Positions 30,233 through 40,373 of a stretch of DNA of 64,000 nt are shown here, piece after piece. Each line of letters begins with the position of its first letter. The stretch's first letter is position 1. Under the pieces are notes generated by a model. It saw nothing but the letters and a program-made list of their open reading frames with translations, had not been told where the DNA came from and ran no database searches. The translations under genes were made by a program, and so were the position numbers. The stretch is from an uncultured Pseudomonadales bacterium (GTDB taxonomy: Bacteria > Pseudomonadota > Gammaproteobacteria > Pseudomonadales > Balneatricaceae), in NCBI GenBank assembly GCA_943787595.1, contig CALSNA010000003.1, positions 62,001 to 126,000 on the forward strand. The letters are read 5' to 3'.

Positions 30233-30277
30233 CACCATAATAAAAAACCTACATGAGGCAGGTTTTTTATTATGGTG
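30233..30277. terminator. strong perfect hairpin, terminator-like
   Basis: Two 18-base arms (30233-30250 and 30260-30277) are exact complements around a 9-base loop. An A6 run in the left arm pairs with a T6 run in the right arm. It looks like a bidirectional terminator, but it lies 28 bp upstream of the Sel1 gene with no intact gene ending into it from the other side. Confidence 0.6.
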
Positions 30278-31341
30278 ATCTTATAGAGGTCTTGATCCTG
30301 GCTTGGTTCGCACCAGTTTTAACAGAATCACCACCATGAGACAACCCACAGTAGCCAGCAAGGCATCATGCCAGTGGCACTGATCACCCTCAAACTAACC
30401 CAGCAACACCACAAAAATATGGTAGCGTCCGGTATTGTAAAGTCAAAGCTTAAACTATGCTTTTAGAGATTAATTCGGTCTTAACGTTATAATTTGCTTG
30501 ATTGCCTAAGCGTAGCGTATTAACTGCAAATGCGCTGAACGGCAGCCCCTGTATGGGATATCTGGACTGGGATGTATAAATTGAGGCAAATGCGCACTCA
30601 TAAATTACTTAAAACAGAAAAATCTTAGTTCGTCATTAAACATCTATAATGTATTATTGAATGCAAACACGGCCTACACCCATAAAACCCTACAGTCTGT
30701 AGCTTGAGAAGCACTTATCATAAAAATCTGGGACAACAGGTTAAGAGGAGATGGCAAAAAACCATAGAGCGTACTTGGCAATACCAGCAAAATATACTGT
30801 GTATTGGCACTGTTTTTATCATGTATCCAGAGTGTTGGGAGTAAATAGTATTGTTTACTTAGGTAATGCCAGTGATCAACATGATAGCCACCAAACCGGT
30901 GGATAAATCGGAAAAAACAACACATTAAGAACGGAGGTTAAGGAAAATATTTACTTCACAAGCGCTTGTTACCAGTGTACTGTGGTTTGAAATGCTTTTT
31001 AACAGATATATCAGTAATTTGGTCAGAGTGGTGTTGTTTAATTGAATTTAGTTAAAATCAGGCTATCATGATGTGGCTTGTACAGCTATTTACAGTAGTA
31101 AGAAAACTGAGCAATTATAATAAGATATCACAGACTATTGGTTATTTTTTATCCTTGCATCCAACTAGTGATAACTCCGTTGAGCAAATATTTAGCATAA
31201 TATTTGAAGCAGAAGAGTAAGCTCGATCTACTGAAGGCATAAGCAAGTACCCATGAAATCTGCTATTGATCCAGTTTTACCAGTGCATCATTATAACTAT
31301 TTATTCAGCCTCGAACTTTAGGGTCAAGCAAGGATTCCAAA
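30278..31341. other. gap upstream of ruvB, no intact gene
   Basis: About 1.06 kb. A short minus-strand hydrophobic stretch near 30300-30400 (LLATVGCLMVVILLKLVRTK) looks like a membrane-protein fragment but is unidentified. The rest shows stops in all frames. An AGGA ribosome site precedes ruvB. Confidence 0.4.
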
Positions 31342-32361
31342 ATGATAGAAGCCGATCGTTTTGAATCACCCTTAGGCGCTAACAGCCAGATGGGTGAGGA
31401 TCATCTAGAGCGGGCGCTACGCCCATACAAGCTAGTTGATTATATTGGTCAGCCACAGGTTTGTGAGCAAATGGATATTTTTATGGCCGCTGCGCGCAAT
31501 AGAAATGAGGCTTTAGATCATTGTCTAATTTATGGTCCTCCGGGTTTAGGCAAGACAACCTTGGCACATATTATTGCCCATGAAATGGGAGGAAACCTGA
31601 AAAGCACATCAGGACCAGTATTGGAAAAAGCTGGTGATCTAGCCGCCATGCTAACTAACCTGGAAGAAAGGGATGTGATGTTTATCGACGAAATTCATCG
31701 ACTTAACCCAGTTATTGAAGAAATTCTTTATCCAGCTATGGAAGACTATCAACTGGATATCATGATTGGTGAAGGACCAGCAGCCCGATCAATAAAGCTT
31801 GATTTGCCAGCATTTACCCTAGTTGGTGCAACTACTCGGGCTGGTTCCCTAACTTCTCCTTTGCGGGATCGCTTTGGTATAATGCAAAGGCTAGAGTATT
31901 ATTCAGTGGCAGATCTTGCTAATATTGTAAGTCGATCAGCTAAGCTTTCCGATGTAAATTTGGAGCAAGCAGGAGCTCACGAAATAGCACGTCGTTCCCG
32001 TGGTACACCACGTATTGCTAACCGCCTACTACGCCGATCCCGAGATTATGCCGAAGTTCGTCACGGCGGGATTATTTCAGCACCCATTGCTGACCAAGCG
32101 CTAAATATGCTGAATGTAGATAATTGTGGACTTGACCAGATGGATAGGCGTTTATTGCTAGCTGTTATTGAAAAATTTGCTGGTGGTCCCGTAGGAATTG
32201 ATAACTTAGCGGCTGCTATAAGTGAGCAACGTGAAACCATAGAAGATGTTCTGGAACCCTATTTAATTCAACAAGGATACATCATGCGCACTCCAAGGGG
32301 CAGAATTGTTACAAACCAGGCCTACCTACATTTTGGCTTGAATACACCTGCAATTAGATAG
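31342..32361 (+). CDS. ruvB: Holliday junction helicase ATPase RuvB
   Basis: RuvB is the AAA+ hexameric motor that drives branch migration with RuvA. The 339 residues include Walker [13 protein letters not shown], Walker [11 protein letters not shown], sensor 1 [20 protein letters not shown], an arginine-finger region and the C-terminal winged helix ([13 protein letters not shown]). It is intact. It is separated from ruvA by foreign or decayed DNA, so it must now have its own promoter. The ybgC gene that commonly follows it before tolQ is missing. Confidence 0.98.
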   Translation: MIEADRFESPLGANSQMGEDHLERALRPYKLVDYIGQPQVCEQMDIFMAAARNRNEALDHCLIYGPPGLGKTTLAHIIAHEMGGNLKSTSGPVLEKAGDLAAMLTNLEERDVMFIDEIHRLNPVIEEILYPAMEDYQLDIMIGEGPAARSIKLDLPAFTLVGATTRAGSLTSPLRDRFGIMQRLEYYSVADLANIVSRSAKLSDVNLEQAGAHEIARRSRGTPRIANRLLRRSRDYAEVRHGGIISAPIADQALNMLNVDNCGLDQMDRRLLLAVIEKFAGGPVGIDNLAAAISEQRETIEDVLEPYLIQQGYIMRTPRGRIVTNQAYLHFGLNTPAIR

Positions 32362-32572
32362 TTTGATTTTTTGATCTGGAAATCATCAGCACATAGTCAA
32401 ATAACGCGTTGACTTCACGATGTAATAAGGCTTTAACTGAATTTTAGACAATCGATAGTTAATCACATCCATTTATTTTGTTCAGCTCAAATGGTGTATT
32501 AAACTTATAATCGATGCTAGTTAATTAAGATCTGGTGTGCAGACTGATCTCCAGCTAAACTAGTGTTGTTCT

Positions 32573-32604
32573 CGTTTGAATCAGCTTTTACCCTGATTCA
32601 AACG
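32573..32604 (+). promoter_or_regulatory. 12-bp inverted repeat upstream of tolQ
   Basis: Arms CGTTTGAATCAG and CTGATTCAAACG flank an 8-base loop, 51 bp before the tolQ start. There is no T tail, so it may be a residual terminator between ruvB and tolQ or an operator-like site. Confidence 0.5.
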
Positions 32605-32655
32605 GTATAGCTGGCTAATTAACTTACTGCATTCTTGTATAAGGAGATGTGATCT

Positions 32656-33339
32656 GTGGCTGAAAAAATGTCATTCTGGAGTCTGATCGTCAACGCTAGT
32701 TTGTTAGTGCAGTTAGTCATGCTACTACTATTATTGGCCTCACTAGTTTCATGGGTAATGATACTGCATCGTTCTAGGGCACTAAAAACAGCACGTAATA
32801 ATATTGAGTCATTTGAAGATCAATTTTGGTCAGGTATTGACTTAAGTCAGCTGTTTCGGCAAGTTAATGCAGATCCCAATGATGCAAATGGCGCAGAAAA
32901 TATTTTTCGAGCCGGTATTAGAGAATTCACACGTTTACGACAACAAACTGATGCCGATGGTGAAGCGGTCATGGAAGGAGTTCAACGGGCCATGCGAGTA
33001 GCTATTTCAAAGGAAGAGGAAAAGCTAGAGACTCACCTGTCATTTCTTGCAAGTGTCGGTTCTACTAGCCCTTATATTGGGTTGCTAGGCACTGTATGGG
33101 GGATCATGAATTCATTCCGAGGACTGGCTAATGCCCACCAGGCCACCCTGGCTACCGTAGCACCCGGTATATCAGAAGCCCTAATTGCTACAGCAATGGG
33201 CCTGTTCGCTGCTATTCCAGCTGTGATAGCCTACAACAACTTTTCCCACAGGCTAGATTCAATATTATCCAGCTATGAAACCTTTGCTGAAGAATTTTCC
33301 AGTATTTTACACCGCAAAGTACATGCATCCGATGTGTAG
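32656..33339 (+). CDS. tolQ: Tol-Pal system protein TolQ
   Basis: TolQ forms with TolR the proton-driven inner-membrane motor of the Tol-Pal system, which keeps the outer membrane attached during division. The 227-residue protein has three membrane helices (about 17-39, 135-157, 170-192). It carries the conserved stretch FLASVGSTSPYIGLLGTVWG and EALIATAMGLFAAIPAVIAY. The start is a GTG, set by a strong AAGGAG site 7-12 bases upstream. It heads the tolQRA-tolB unit. Confidence 0.97.
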   Translation: MAEKMSFWSLIVNASLLVQLVMLLLLLASLVSWVMILHRSRALKTARNNIESFEDQFWSGIDLSQLFRQVNADPNDANGAENIFRAGIREFTRLRQQTDADGEAVMEGVQRAMRVAISKEEEKLETHLSFLASVGSTSPYIGLLGTVWGIMNSFRGLANAHQATLATVAPGISEALIATAMGLFAAIPAVIAYNNFSHRLDSILSSYETFAEEFSSILHRKVHASDV

Positions 33340-33350
33340 TATGGTAGGCT

Positions 33351-33791
33351 ATGAAACCAATCCGTAGGCCTCGAAGTAAGCGGCATAAGCCAAATGCTGA
33401 AATTAATGTAGTACCCTACATCGATGTGATGATGGTATTACTAGTGACCTTTATGGTGACCGCACCCATGATGATGCAAGGTGTCGATGTAGATTTACCT
33501 AAGGCTAATTCTGATCCCATTAAAGTTTCTAGCAGTGAGATTAGCGAGCCTCTTATTGTCACTGTAACCCGTACTGGTGATTATTATCTAAATCTGGGCG
33601 AAAATAATCAACAACCAATCAGATTAGATCTTATTGGAACTCAGGTTAAGAAAATTCTAGATCAAAAACCAGATGTGGAGATATTACTGCGTGGCGATCG
33701 TACAATTGATTATGGCCAAGTCGTGAAGTTAATGACCATCTTGCAGCAAGCTGGAGCAACTAGCGTAGGATTGATATCGGATCGCCCGTGA
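33351..33791 (+). CDS. tolR: Tol-Pal system protein TolR
   Basis: TolR is the ExbD-like partner of TolQ. The 146 residues have one membrane helix carrying the proton-path Asp (NVVPYIDVMMVLLVTFMV) and a periplasmic domain. It ends with GTGA, which overlaps the tolA start, so tolR and tolA are translationally coupled. Confidence 0.97.
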   Translation: MKPIRRPRSKRHKPNAEINVVPYIDVMMVLLVTFMVTAPMMMQGVDVDLPKANSDPIKVSSSEISEPLIVTVTRTGDYYLNLGENNQQPIRLDLIGTQVKKILDQKPDVEILLRGDRTIDYGQVVKLMTILQQAGATSVGLISDRP

Positions 33792-35364
33792 AACTGGATC
33801 AAAGCTATATTCTGCCCATAACTGTAGCCGTCATGCTGCATGGATTGTTAATTTGGGTATTTATATCCGAATGGCAACTGCCCATTAACGCAAAGCCACC
33901 GGTAACAATTAAGCAGCGTCTTAATGCCAGTTTAATTGACTTAACCACTGTTAAGTCAAAATCGCTGCAAGGGAACACACAACTAGAAAAAGGGCAACTA
34001 TCCAAAGCCAAACAACAGAAAGAAGAAGCCAGACGCATAGCTGAAGCCAAACAACAGAAAAAAGAAGCCAGACGCATAGCTGAAGCCAAACAACAGAAAG
34101 AAAGAAGCCAGACGCATAGCCGAAGCCAAACAACAGAAAGAAGAAGCCAGACGCATAGCCGAAGCCAAACGACAAAAAGAAGAAGCCAGACGCGTAGCCG
34201 AAGCCAAACGACAAAAAGAAGAAGCCAGACGCGTAGCCGAAGCCAAACGACAAAAAGAAGAAGCCAGACGCATAGCCGAAGCCAAACGACAAAAAGAAGA
34301 AGCCAGACGCGTAGCCGAAGCCAAACGACAAAAAGAAGAAGCCAGACGCATAGCCGAAGCCGAACGGCAAAAAGAAAAAGCCGAACGTATAGCTGAAGCC
34401 AAACGACAAAAAGAAGAAGCCGAACGTATAGCTGAAGCCAAACGGCAAAAAGAAAAAGCCGAACGCATAGCTGAAGCCAAACGACAAAAAGAAAAAGCCG
34501 AACGCATAGCTGAAGCCAAACGGCAAAAAGAAAAAGCCGAACGCATAGCTGAAGCCAAACGACAAAAAGAAGAAGCTGAACGCATAGCTGGCCAAACGAC
34601 AAAAAGAAGAAGCTGAACGCATAGCCATGGCCAAACGGCAAGAAGAAGAAGCTGAACGCATAGCTGAAGCCAAACGACAAAAAGAAGAAGCTGAACGCAT
34701 AGCCATGGCCAAACGGCAGGAAGAAGAAGCTGAACGCATAGCCATGGCCAAACGACAAAAAGAAGAAGCTGAACGCATAGCCATGGCCAAACGACAAAAA
34801 GAAGAAGCTGAACGCATAGCCATGGCCAAACGACAAAAAGAAGAAGCTGAACGCATAGCCATGGCCAAACGGCAGGAAGAAGAAGCTGAACGCATAGCCA
34901 TGGCCAAACGGCAGGAAGCAACTAAATACCAAGATCAGGAAGAAGATATACAGGTAACTGCACAACAGATTGAATTTGAAACTTCACAAAATCATCGGGA
35001 CTATGAAGCACTTTCACAAAGTCTGGAAGATGAGTTATCCTATGACCAACTGATTAATGATCAGCAAGCGATACAGCACTTTTCAGAATATATTTTGCAA
35101 GCAGTGACAAAAAAATGGAGTCGTCCCCCAAGCGCCCGGACTGGTATGAAAGTAAAATTGCGTATTTACTTGTTACCAACTGGGGATATTAATCAGGTGG
35201 ATATTTTGGCGTCCAGCGGTAACGTAGCGTTTGACCAGTCGGCTGTAAGAGCTGTAAACCGAGTAGGACGCTTTAGGGAATTAATGAATTTGTCACCAAG
35301 GCTTTTTGACTCACAATTCCGTAAGTTTATTTTGGACTTTGATCCCGATGATCTGAGATTGTAA
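33788..35364 (+). pseudogene. tolA: TolA, split over three frames by indels in its repeat region
   Basis: TolA links the TolQR motor to Pal and TolB. The N-terminal membrane anchor (ILPITVAVMLHGLLIWVFI) begins at a GTG overlapping tolR. The central helical domain is built from 39-bp tandem repeats. The C-terminal domain (about 35080-35361, ILQAVTKKWSRPPSARTGMK, INQVDILASSGNVAFD) is normal. Repeat unit 3 (34085-34124) is 40 bp (+1), and unit 15 (34554-34590) is 37 bp (-2). The anchor, the central repeats and the C-terminal part are therefore in three different frames. No stop occurs at either junction, because the repeat stays open in other frames; the first frame runs on as RSQTHSRSQTT-type sequence to 34396. 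The gene is either a real pseudogene, a slippage-corrected gene or a sequencing error in repeats. A conceptual repaired protein is about 525 residues, longer than E. coli TolA (421). Confidence 0.85.
34007..34920 (+). repeat. 23 tandem copies of a 39-bp repeat (TolA coiled coil)
   Basis: Each unit encodes 13 residues of the type AKRQKEEAERIAE or AKRQKEEAERIAM. I counted 23 units from 34007 to 34902 plus a partial one to 34920. All are 39 bp except unit 3 (40 bp) and unit 15 (37 bp). Sub-types change along the array: AKQQ..ARRIAE first, then AKRQ..ARRVAE, then AKRQ..AERIAE, and AKRQ..AERIAM at the end. That pattern fits stepwise local duplications. Confidence 0.95.
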
Positions 35365-35366
35365 AG

Positions 35367-36656
35367 ATGGTAAAAAATTTATTGGTAGTTGTTCATTGCA
35401 TACTTTTAGCCTTTCCAATCATGGCTTCAGAATTAGTAATCAAAATTACTGAAGGTGTTGATAACCCAGTTCCAGTAGCCATTGTGCCATTTAGCTGGGA
35501 TGGTGATAAGGGCTTGCCGGAAGATGTAGCTCAGGTTATTCAGTCAGACTTGGAAAATAGTGGCCAATTCAAAGCCTTAAAGCGTTCGTCAATGCTGAGT
35601 TTTCCACATACGGAGACAGATGTATACTATCGGGACTGGCGTTATCTCAATACTGAATACTTGATTGTTGGCGTTGTGAGCCAGGTACCAAATGGTTATC
35701 AAGTGAAATATGAATTATTTGATATCTATCGTGAAAAGAGACTAGCTTCAGGGCAAGTAACTGGAGCACGTCGCAATCTTCGCAGACTGGCCCATGAGGT
35801 TAGTGATATTGTGTTTGAGCAGTTAACTGGACTTCGGGGCGCCTTTTCTACTCGCATAGCTTATGTATCTTCGGATCATAAAACCAAGCCTTCATTCTAT
35901 CGTCTTAATATTGCTGATGCCGATGGACATAATCGACAAGTAGTGCTTGAGTCACGTTACCCAATTATGTCACCAGCCTGGTCACGCGATGCCAGTAAAT
36001 TAGCTTATGTATCTTTTGAAACAGGCCGCCCAGCTATTTATATCCAAAATTTAAAGACTGGAAAAAGGGAACGAGTCAAATCTTACAAAGGACTCAATGG
36101 TTCTCCTGCTTGGTCACCAGATGGCAAACGGCTGGCTCTGGTATTATCCAAGGATGGCAATCCGGAAATATATATTCTTAATCTGGAAACAAACCACTTA
36201 ACCCGTGTGACCAAACATTATGGCATTGATACTGAACCAACTTGGAGTGTAGACGGGAAATCAATTATATTTACTTCAGATCGTGGTGGTAAGCCACAGA
36301 TATACCAAGTTTCACTAAATGACGGTTGGGTTGAGCGATTAACTTTTGAAGGTGACTATAATGCACGAGGGCGATTAACCTATGATGGTCGACATCTGGT
36401 ACTGGTTAACCGTACCAATGGTATGTTTCATATCGGAGTACAAGATTTGCACCGAAGCACTATGGAAATTTTGACTCAAAGTCTTCTGGATGAATCTCCT
36501 AGCATAGCTCCGAACGGAATTATGATTATTTATGCAACTCAAGAAGGTGGCAAAGATGTATTGCGTATGGTTTCCATTGATGGGCGAGTAAAGATAAAAC
36601 AGCCATCAGTTGATGCTGTAGTGCGAGAACCAGCTTGGTCCCCGTATTTACAATGA
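35367..36656 (+). CDS. tolB: Tol-Pal system beta-propeller protein TolB
   Basis: TolB is the periplasmic beta-propeller that binds Pal and is pulled by TolA. The 429-residue protein has a signal peptide ([20 protein letters not shown]), an N-terminal domain ([10 protein letters not shown]) and propeller blades with the usual motif ([53 protein letters not shown]). The start lies two bases after the tolA stop, so expression should be linked to tolA. Confidence 0.97.
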   Translation: MVKNLLVVVHCILLAFPIMASELVIKITEGVDNPVPVAIVPFSWDGDKGLPEDVAQVIQSDLENSGQFKALKRSSMLSFPHTETDVYYRDWRYLNTEYLIVGVVSQVPNGYQVKYELFDIYREKRLASGQVTGARRNLRRLAHEVSDIVFEQLTGLRGAFSTRIAYVSSDHKTKPSFYRLNIADADGHNRQVVLESRYPIMSPAWSRDASKLAYVSFETGRPAIYIQNLKTGKRERVKSYKGLNGSPAWSPDGKRLALVLSKDGNPEIYILNLETNHLTRVTKHYGIDTEPTWSVDGKSIIFTSDRGGKPQIYQVSLNDGWVERLTFEGDYNARGRLTYDGRHLVLVNRTNGMFHIGVQDLHRSTMEILTQSLLDESPSIAPNGIMIIYATQEGGKDVLRMVSIDGRVKIKQPSVDAVVREPAWSPYLQ

Positions 36657-37017
36657 AATAAAGCTACATATTAACCAAGCCTATTGAATGCTGGCATAGG
36701 GAGCGCTTAGTCAATGTGCGCACCACAACTGAAATACTGATAAAAAATACTTTTTTAAGTAAAGTCCAGTAGTATTACATAAGTATTATGTAGACTCTAA
36801 CTAGGACTATCAGGGTAATTTTACTAAACATGACGTACAATCGAATGCACTCAACATTTGAATAATAAAAGCGCTTTAAATTATTATTTCGAACTTATCT
36901 GATCTTGGAAAAGACTGTGGTTACATCTATGTCACCTTGCATTCTTGTGCTAAAATTATGCCACTACGAAGTTTATAATAACCTGATACAAACAAGTTAT
37001 ACTGATAGGAGTTAAAA
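36657..37017. promoter_or_regulatory. intergenic region upstream of pal
   Basis: This AT-rich stretch of 361 bp separates tolB from pal, so pal probably has its own promoter here. A GGAG ribosome site lies before the pal ATG. No box was assigned with confidence. Confidence 0.4.
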
Positions 37018-37629
37018 ATGCAAATCGGCACAACAACAAAAGTTTTTGCCACATCATTGATGATTTCACTACTGGCAGCATGCAGTTCGACCGGTACAGT
37101 GAGCAATACGTCTTCCACTACAGAAGAGGCAGTTCAGGCCAATGCGATTGATACCTTACAGGTAGACTCAACTGTTAATACTGATGAAGAAACCGCCACT
37201 GCTGCTTCAACAACGGTTGCGCAAGTCCCAACTGCTGAAAACATCCCAGAAGTCGTTGAGCGCGATGCAGAATGGGAAAAAAATCAATTGAAAGCACTAG
37301 GACATGTTATCTATTTTGATTTTGATCAATCCACAATCAAGGCTGAGTTCCGTGAAGTGTTGAACGGACATGCAGCATATATGGCGAAATATCCTACCGA
37401 AAGTTTAGTGCTAGAAGGTCATGCCGATGAACGTGGTACCCGCGAATATAACATGGCTTTAGGAGAAAGGCGTGGTAATGCGGTAAAACGCTATTTGGTT
37501 GTACAAGGTGTTGCAGCTAATGCAATTGAAGTGGTTAGTTTTGGTGAAGAACGTCCTGTTAATACAGCCAATGGTATAGAATCCTGGTCTGAGAATCGTC
37601 GCGTCGAGTTGAAGTATCTAAGCTATTGA
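37018..37629 (+). CDS. pal: peptidoglycan-associated lipoprotein Pal
   Basis: Pal anchors the outer membrane to peptidoglycan and interacts with TolB. The lipobox LLAACSS gives the lipidated Cys at about residue 22. A Thr/Ala/Glu-rich linker (about 25-85) is followed by an OmpA-like domain with YFDFDQSTIKAEFREVL and LVLEGHADERGTREYNMALG, including the Asp/Arg that bind diaminopimelate. The linker is longer than in E. coli Pal. Confidence 0.97.
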   Translation: MQIGTTTKVFATSLMISLLAACSSTGTVSNTSSTTEEAVQANAIDTLQVDSTVNTDEETATAASTTVAQVPTAENIPEVVERDAEWEKNQLKALGHVIYFDFDQSTIKAEFREVLNGHAAYMAKYPTESLVLEGHADERGTREYNMALGERRGNAVKRYLVVQGVAANAIEVVSFGEERPVNTANGIESWSENRRVELKYLSY

Positions 37630-37738
37630 GTTTTTTAACTGCTCACTTAGTATAATTTCTGTAATTAGATTATTTTTCGGGTCCTGGTGATGTTTATACG
37701 ACATTACCTTGACTCATATTTTTTTGAGTTAAGACGGT

Positions 37739-38605
37739 ATGTGTGCTACCCATAGAGATCACAGTAGTTATTATAAGCTGAAGTTAGGCAAATTCTATGG
37801 CATTGGTTTATGCTTTCTTGGAATAACTGTGGGTGCAGACACCCGACCTTTGGTTCCAAACTATAATATTGATGAAGCAGTTAATTCAATCACCACAGAT
37901 TCAGGAGTTCCTACTAAGACTGAATTAACTTCAGGAGTGGCTAACGCACAATTGTTTGACTTACTTGAACAGTTGCAAGATGAAGTACGGCGTCTAACAG
38001 GTGAGGTTGAATTATTAGGATATGATTTGAGTCGCTTGAAACAAGATGAGAAAGACCGTTATATCGATCTGGATCGGCGCATTATTGCCTTAAATCAACG
38101 AAAAAACGAAACCCCAAAATATAATAATGTGGCATCCATAGCTAACACTACAACCATAGCGCCAACGAAACCAGCAAGTTCAAAAAAAACCATTGAATCC
38201 AATCTATTGCCTCCTCTAACACCTGTCAAAGAAAACCCTGAGACAGAAAAAATGGCTTACAAGGCAGCTTTTGAACTCATAAAGTCTCGCCAATACGAAC
38301 AAGCAAAATTAGCCTTAAGAAACTTAATAAATGAATTTCCAACAGGTGCTTATGCAGCTAATAGCTATTATTGGCTTGGAGAAGTTCTTTTAGTGCAATC
38401 AGAGTATATCAAAGCTGCTGAGTCATTCGATAAAGTAATATCTGGATTCGTCAAACATCGCAAGGTTCCTGATGCCCTCTATAAAATAGGAGTGGCTTAC
38501 AATAAGATGGAACAAAAAGAAAAAGCTAAAGCTTATTTCCAACGAGTTATTGCTGATTATCCAGAATCATCCTCAGCACGTTTGGCTTTGAATTTGCTTG
38601 ATTAA
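37739..38605 (+). CDS. cpoB: cell division coordinator CpoB
   Basis: CpoB (YbgF) coordinates Tol-Pal with cell-wall synthesis at the division site. The 288 residues comprise a signal-like N-terminus, a coiled-coil segment ([20 protein letters not shown], about 77-110) that trimerises in the family, a Pro/Thr/Lys linker and three TPR-like repeats in the C-terminal half ([60 protein letters not shown]). The queE/queC genes that often follow it are absent, and nadA comes next instead. Confidence 0.93.
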   Translation: MCATHRDHSSYYKLKLGKFYGIGLCFLGITVGADTRPLVPNYNIDEAVNSITTDSGVPTKTELTSGVANAQLFDLLEQLQDEVRRLTGEVELLGYDLSRLKQDEKDRYIDLDRRIIALNQRKNETPKYNNVASIANTTTIAPTKPASSKKTIESNLLPPLTPVKENPETEKMAYKAAFELIKSRQYEQAKLALRNLINEFPTGAYAANSYYWLGEVLLVQSEYIKAAESFDKVISGFVKHRKVPDALYKIGVAYNKMEQKEKAKAYFQRVIADYPESSSARLALNLLD

Positions 38606-38630
38606 CCAAATTAGTGTGGATCAAAGCACT

Positions 38631-39680
38631 ATGCTGACTCAAAAACAAATCGCCGCGCGAGTATTGGTTCAAGAACACCTGGCTCACGCGCATTTGCGAA
38701 CACAACTTCAGCAAGTTGACAATAGTAAAGTAACCAAACAACGCATTAAGAAGCTGTTGAAGCAAAATAATGCAACATTGGTGGCTCACTATTATACTGA
38801 TGAAGTAATTCAGAAATTAGCTGAAGAAACCGGCGGCTGCGTTGCTGATTCACTCGAAATGGCTCGATTTGGTAGCCAGTCAACTGCAAGTACGCTGGTA
38901 GTTGCTGGAGTGAAATTTATGGGTGAAACAGCTAAAATTCTTAATCCAGAAAAACGTATATTGATGCCGACGCTTGATGCAACTTGTTCCCTTGATATTG
39001 GTTGCCCACCCAAAGAGTTTGCTGAATTTTGTGATACTTATCCAGACCATGTTGTAGTGGTTTACGCCAACACTTCCACGGCAGTAAAAGCTCGCGCCGA
39101 TTGGGTTGTGACATCAGGAATAGCGCTACAAGTGATTGAACATCTGGTTGACCAGGACAAATCAATTGTTTGGGGTCCAGACCAGCATCTTGGACGTTAT
39201 ATTAACGAGAAAACCGGGGCTAATATGGTACTTTGGCCAGGTTCTTGTATTGTGCATGAGGAATTTAAGGTGCACGGAATTAACCAGCTCCGTGAAGTTT
39301 ATCCGGACGCCGCTATACTGGTGCATCCAGAGTCCTCTGCTGCTATGGTGTCAATTGCTGATCGCGTTGGATCAACAACCCAATTGATTAAGGCTGCCAA
39401 AGAAATGCCAAATCAACATTTTATTGTGGCAACTGATCGGGGTATCTTTTACAAAATGCAGCAAGCAGCTCCCAATAAGGTATTATTAGAAGCACCCACT
39501 AGAGGTCATGGAGCAACTTGTCGTAGCTGTGCTCATTGTCCCTGGATGGCTATGAACGATTTGCAAAAATTAGAACAGGTGCTGACCCGTGGCGGATCAG
39601 AAATCCATATTGCACCCGATTTACTGGATAGTGCCCGCAAACCGTTACAGCGGCTGTTTGATTTCGTAGCTTGCCACTGA
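38631..39680 (+). CDS. nadA: quinolinate synthase
   Basis: NadA condenses iminoaspartate with dihydroxyacetone phosphate to quinolinate in de novo NAD synthesis. It carries a [4Fe-4S] cluster. The protein shows [38 protein letters not shown] and [13 protein letters not shown], with the cluster Cys residues among these. I prefer the ATG at 38631; in-frame GTG and TTG codons upstream would extend it by 5 or 11 residues into the end of cpoB. About 349 residues is normal. Confidence 0.96.
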   Translation: MLTQKQIAARVLVQEHLAHAHLRTQLQQVDNSKVTKQRIKKLLKQNNATLVAHYYTDEVIQKLAEETGGCVADSLEMARFGSQSTASTLVVAGVKFMGETAKILNPEKRILMPTLDATCSLDIGCPPKEFAEFCDTYPDHVVVVYANTSTAVKARADWVVTSGIALQVIEHLVDQDKSIVWGPDQHLGRYINEKTGANMVLWPGSCIVHEEFKVHGINQLREVYPDAAILVHPESSAAMVSIADRVGSTTQLIKAAKEMPNQHFIVATDRGIFYKMQQAAPNKVLLEAPTRGHGATCRSCAHCPWMAMNDLQKLEQVLTRGGSEIHIAPDLLDSARKPLQRLFDFVACH

Positions 39681-40101
39681 ATTTCATATTTTGTAACGCT
39701 TCAAAATGAATACTATTAGCTCATCTCTGATATTTGGCAATAAATGCAGCCATATTGTAAAATCGGCAGTATTATTGCTACGTTCATTTGGTTATTATTG
39801 CCAATAGAAGCTCACGTACAATAAATTTCATATTGTTTTACTCTGTTGATATAAATACCAACTTGGCATCAGCACAATTTACGGCATTCTTCAACAGTTA
39901 TTAGAGTATGACTTCTTGGGTAAGGGTATATTTATAGCGTTAGATGAAATATAGAAAAAATATTGAGACTTTATTATTATTTAAACTAGAAATTGCACTA
40001 AAAATTTGCGTTTGTGGCCTCCCTCACGCAAGTTGATGCATTAACTATAAATATTAATCTAGATTACATAGATTACTAAAACAATATAGGAATTCTCACA
40101 T
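39681..40101. other. intergenic gap, no gene recognised
   Basis: This AT-rich stretch of 421 bp has an AGGA ribosome site at its end for the next gene. In related genomes a bepA-type peptidase gene can lie in this neighbourhood; no trace is seen. Confidence 0.4.
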
Positions 40102-40338
40102 ATGACACAATGGGATCAACTGCTGGATACTCAGGGGTTGGCTTGTCCTTTGCCATTGCTTAAAGCAAAACAAGCTATGAGTCGACTGCAAGTTGGCCAG
40201 ATGCTTAAGGTGCTAGCTACTGACGCCGGCTCAGAGCAAGACTTTAGAGTTTGGACTAATCTGGTCGGACATAATTTATATCAGTGCCAATACATTAATA
40301 ATGTCTATCACTATTTGATCATCAAAGGCCCAGCTTAA
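40102..40338 (+). CDS. TusA-family sulfurtransferase
   Basis: This small 78-residue protein of the TusA/SirA family carries the Cys-Pro-x-Pro active motif (GLACPLPLLKAKQAM, Cys about 15). Such proteins relay sulfur as a persulfide for tRNA thiolation or other sulfur pathways. It precedes a perM-like gene by 35 bp; this pairing is seen in other gammaproteobacteria. I cannot tell whether it is TusA itself or a paralogue. Confidence 0.9.
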   Translation: MTQWDQLLDTQGLACPLPLLKAKQAMSRLQVGQMLKVLATDAGSEQDFRVWTNLVGHNLYQCQYINNVYHYLIIKGPA

Positions 40339-40373
40339 TTAAAATTAGGCTAATCAAGGTAAAAAGACAAACT

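Noticed and set aside
34007-34920. Repeat array considered as a CRISPR
   Set aside because: Units are contiguous with no unique spacers and encode the TolA coiled coil.
33805-34965. Long minus-strand open frames (over 300 codons) across the tolA repeats
   Set aside because: They arise because the 39-bp repeat has no stops in several frames; the products are low-complexity Phe/Leu/Ala repeats, while the plus strand has real TolA ends.
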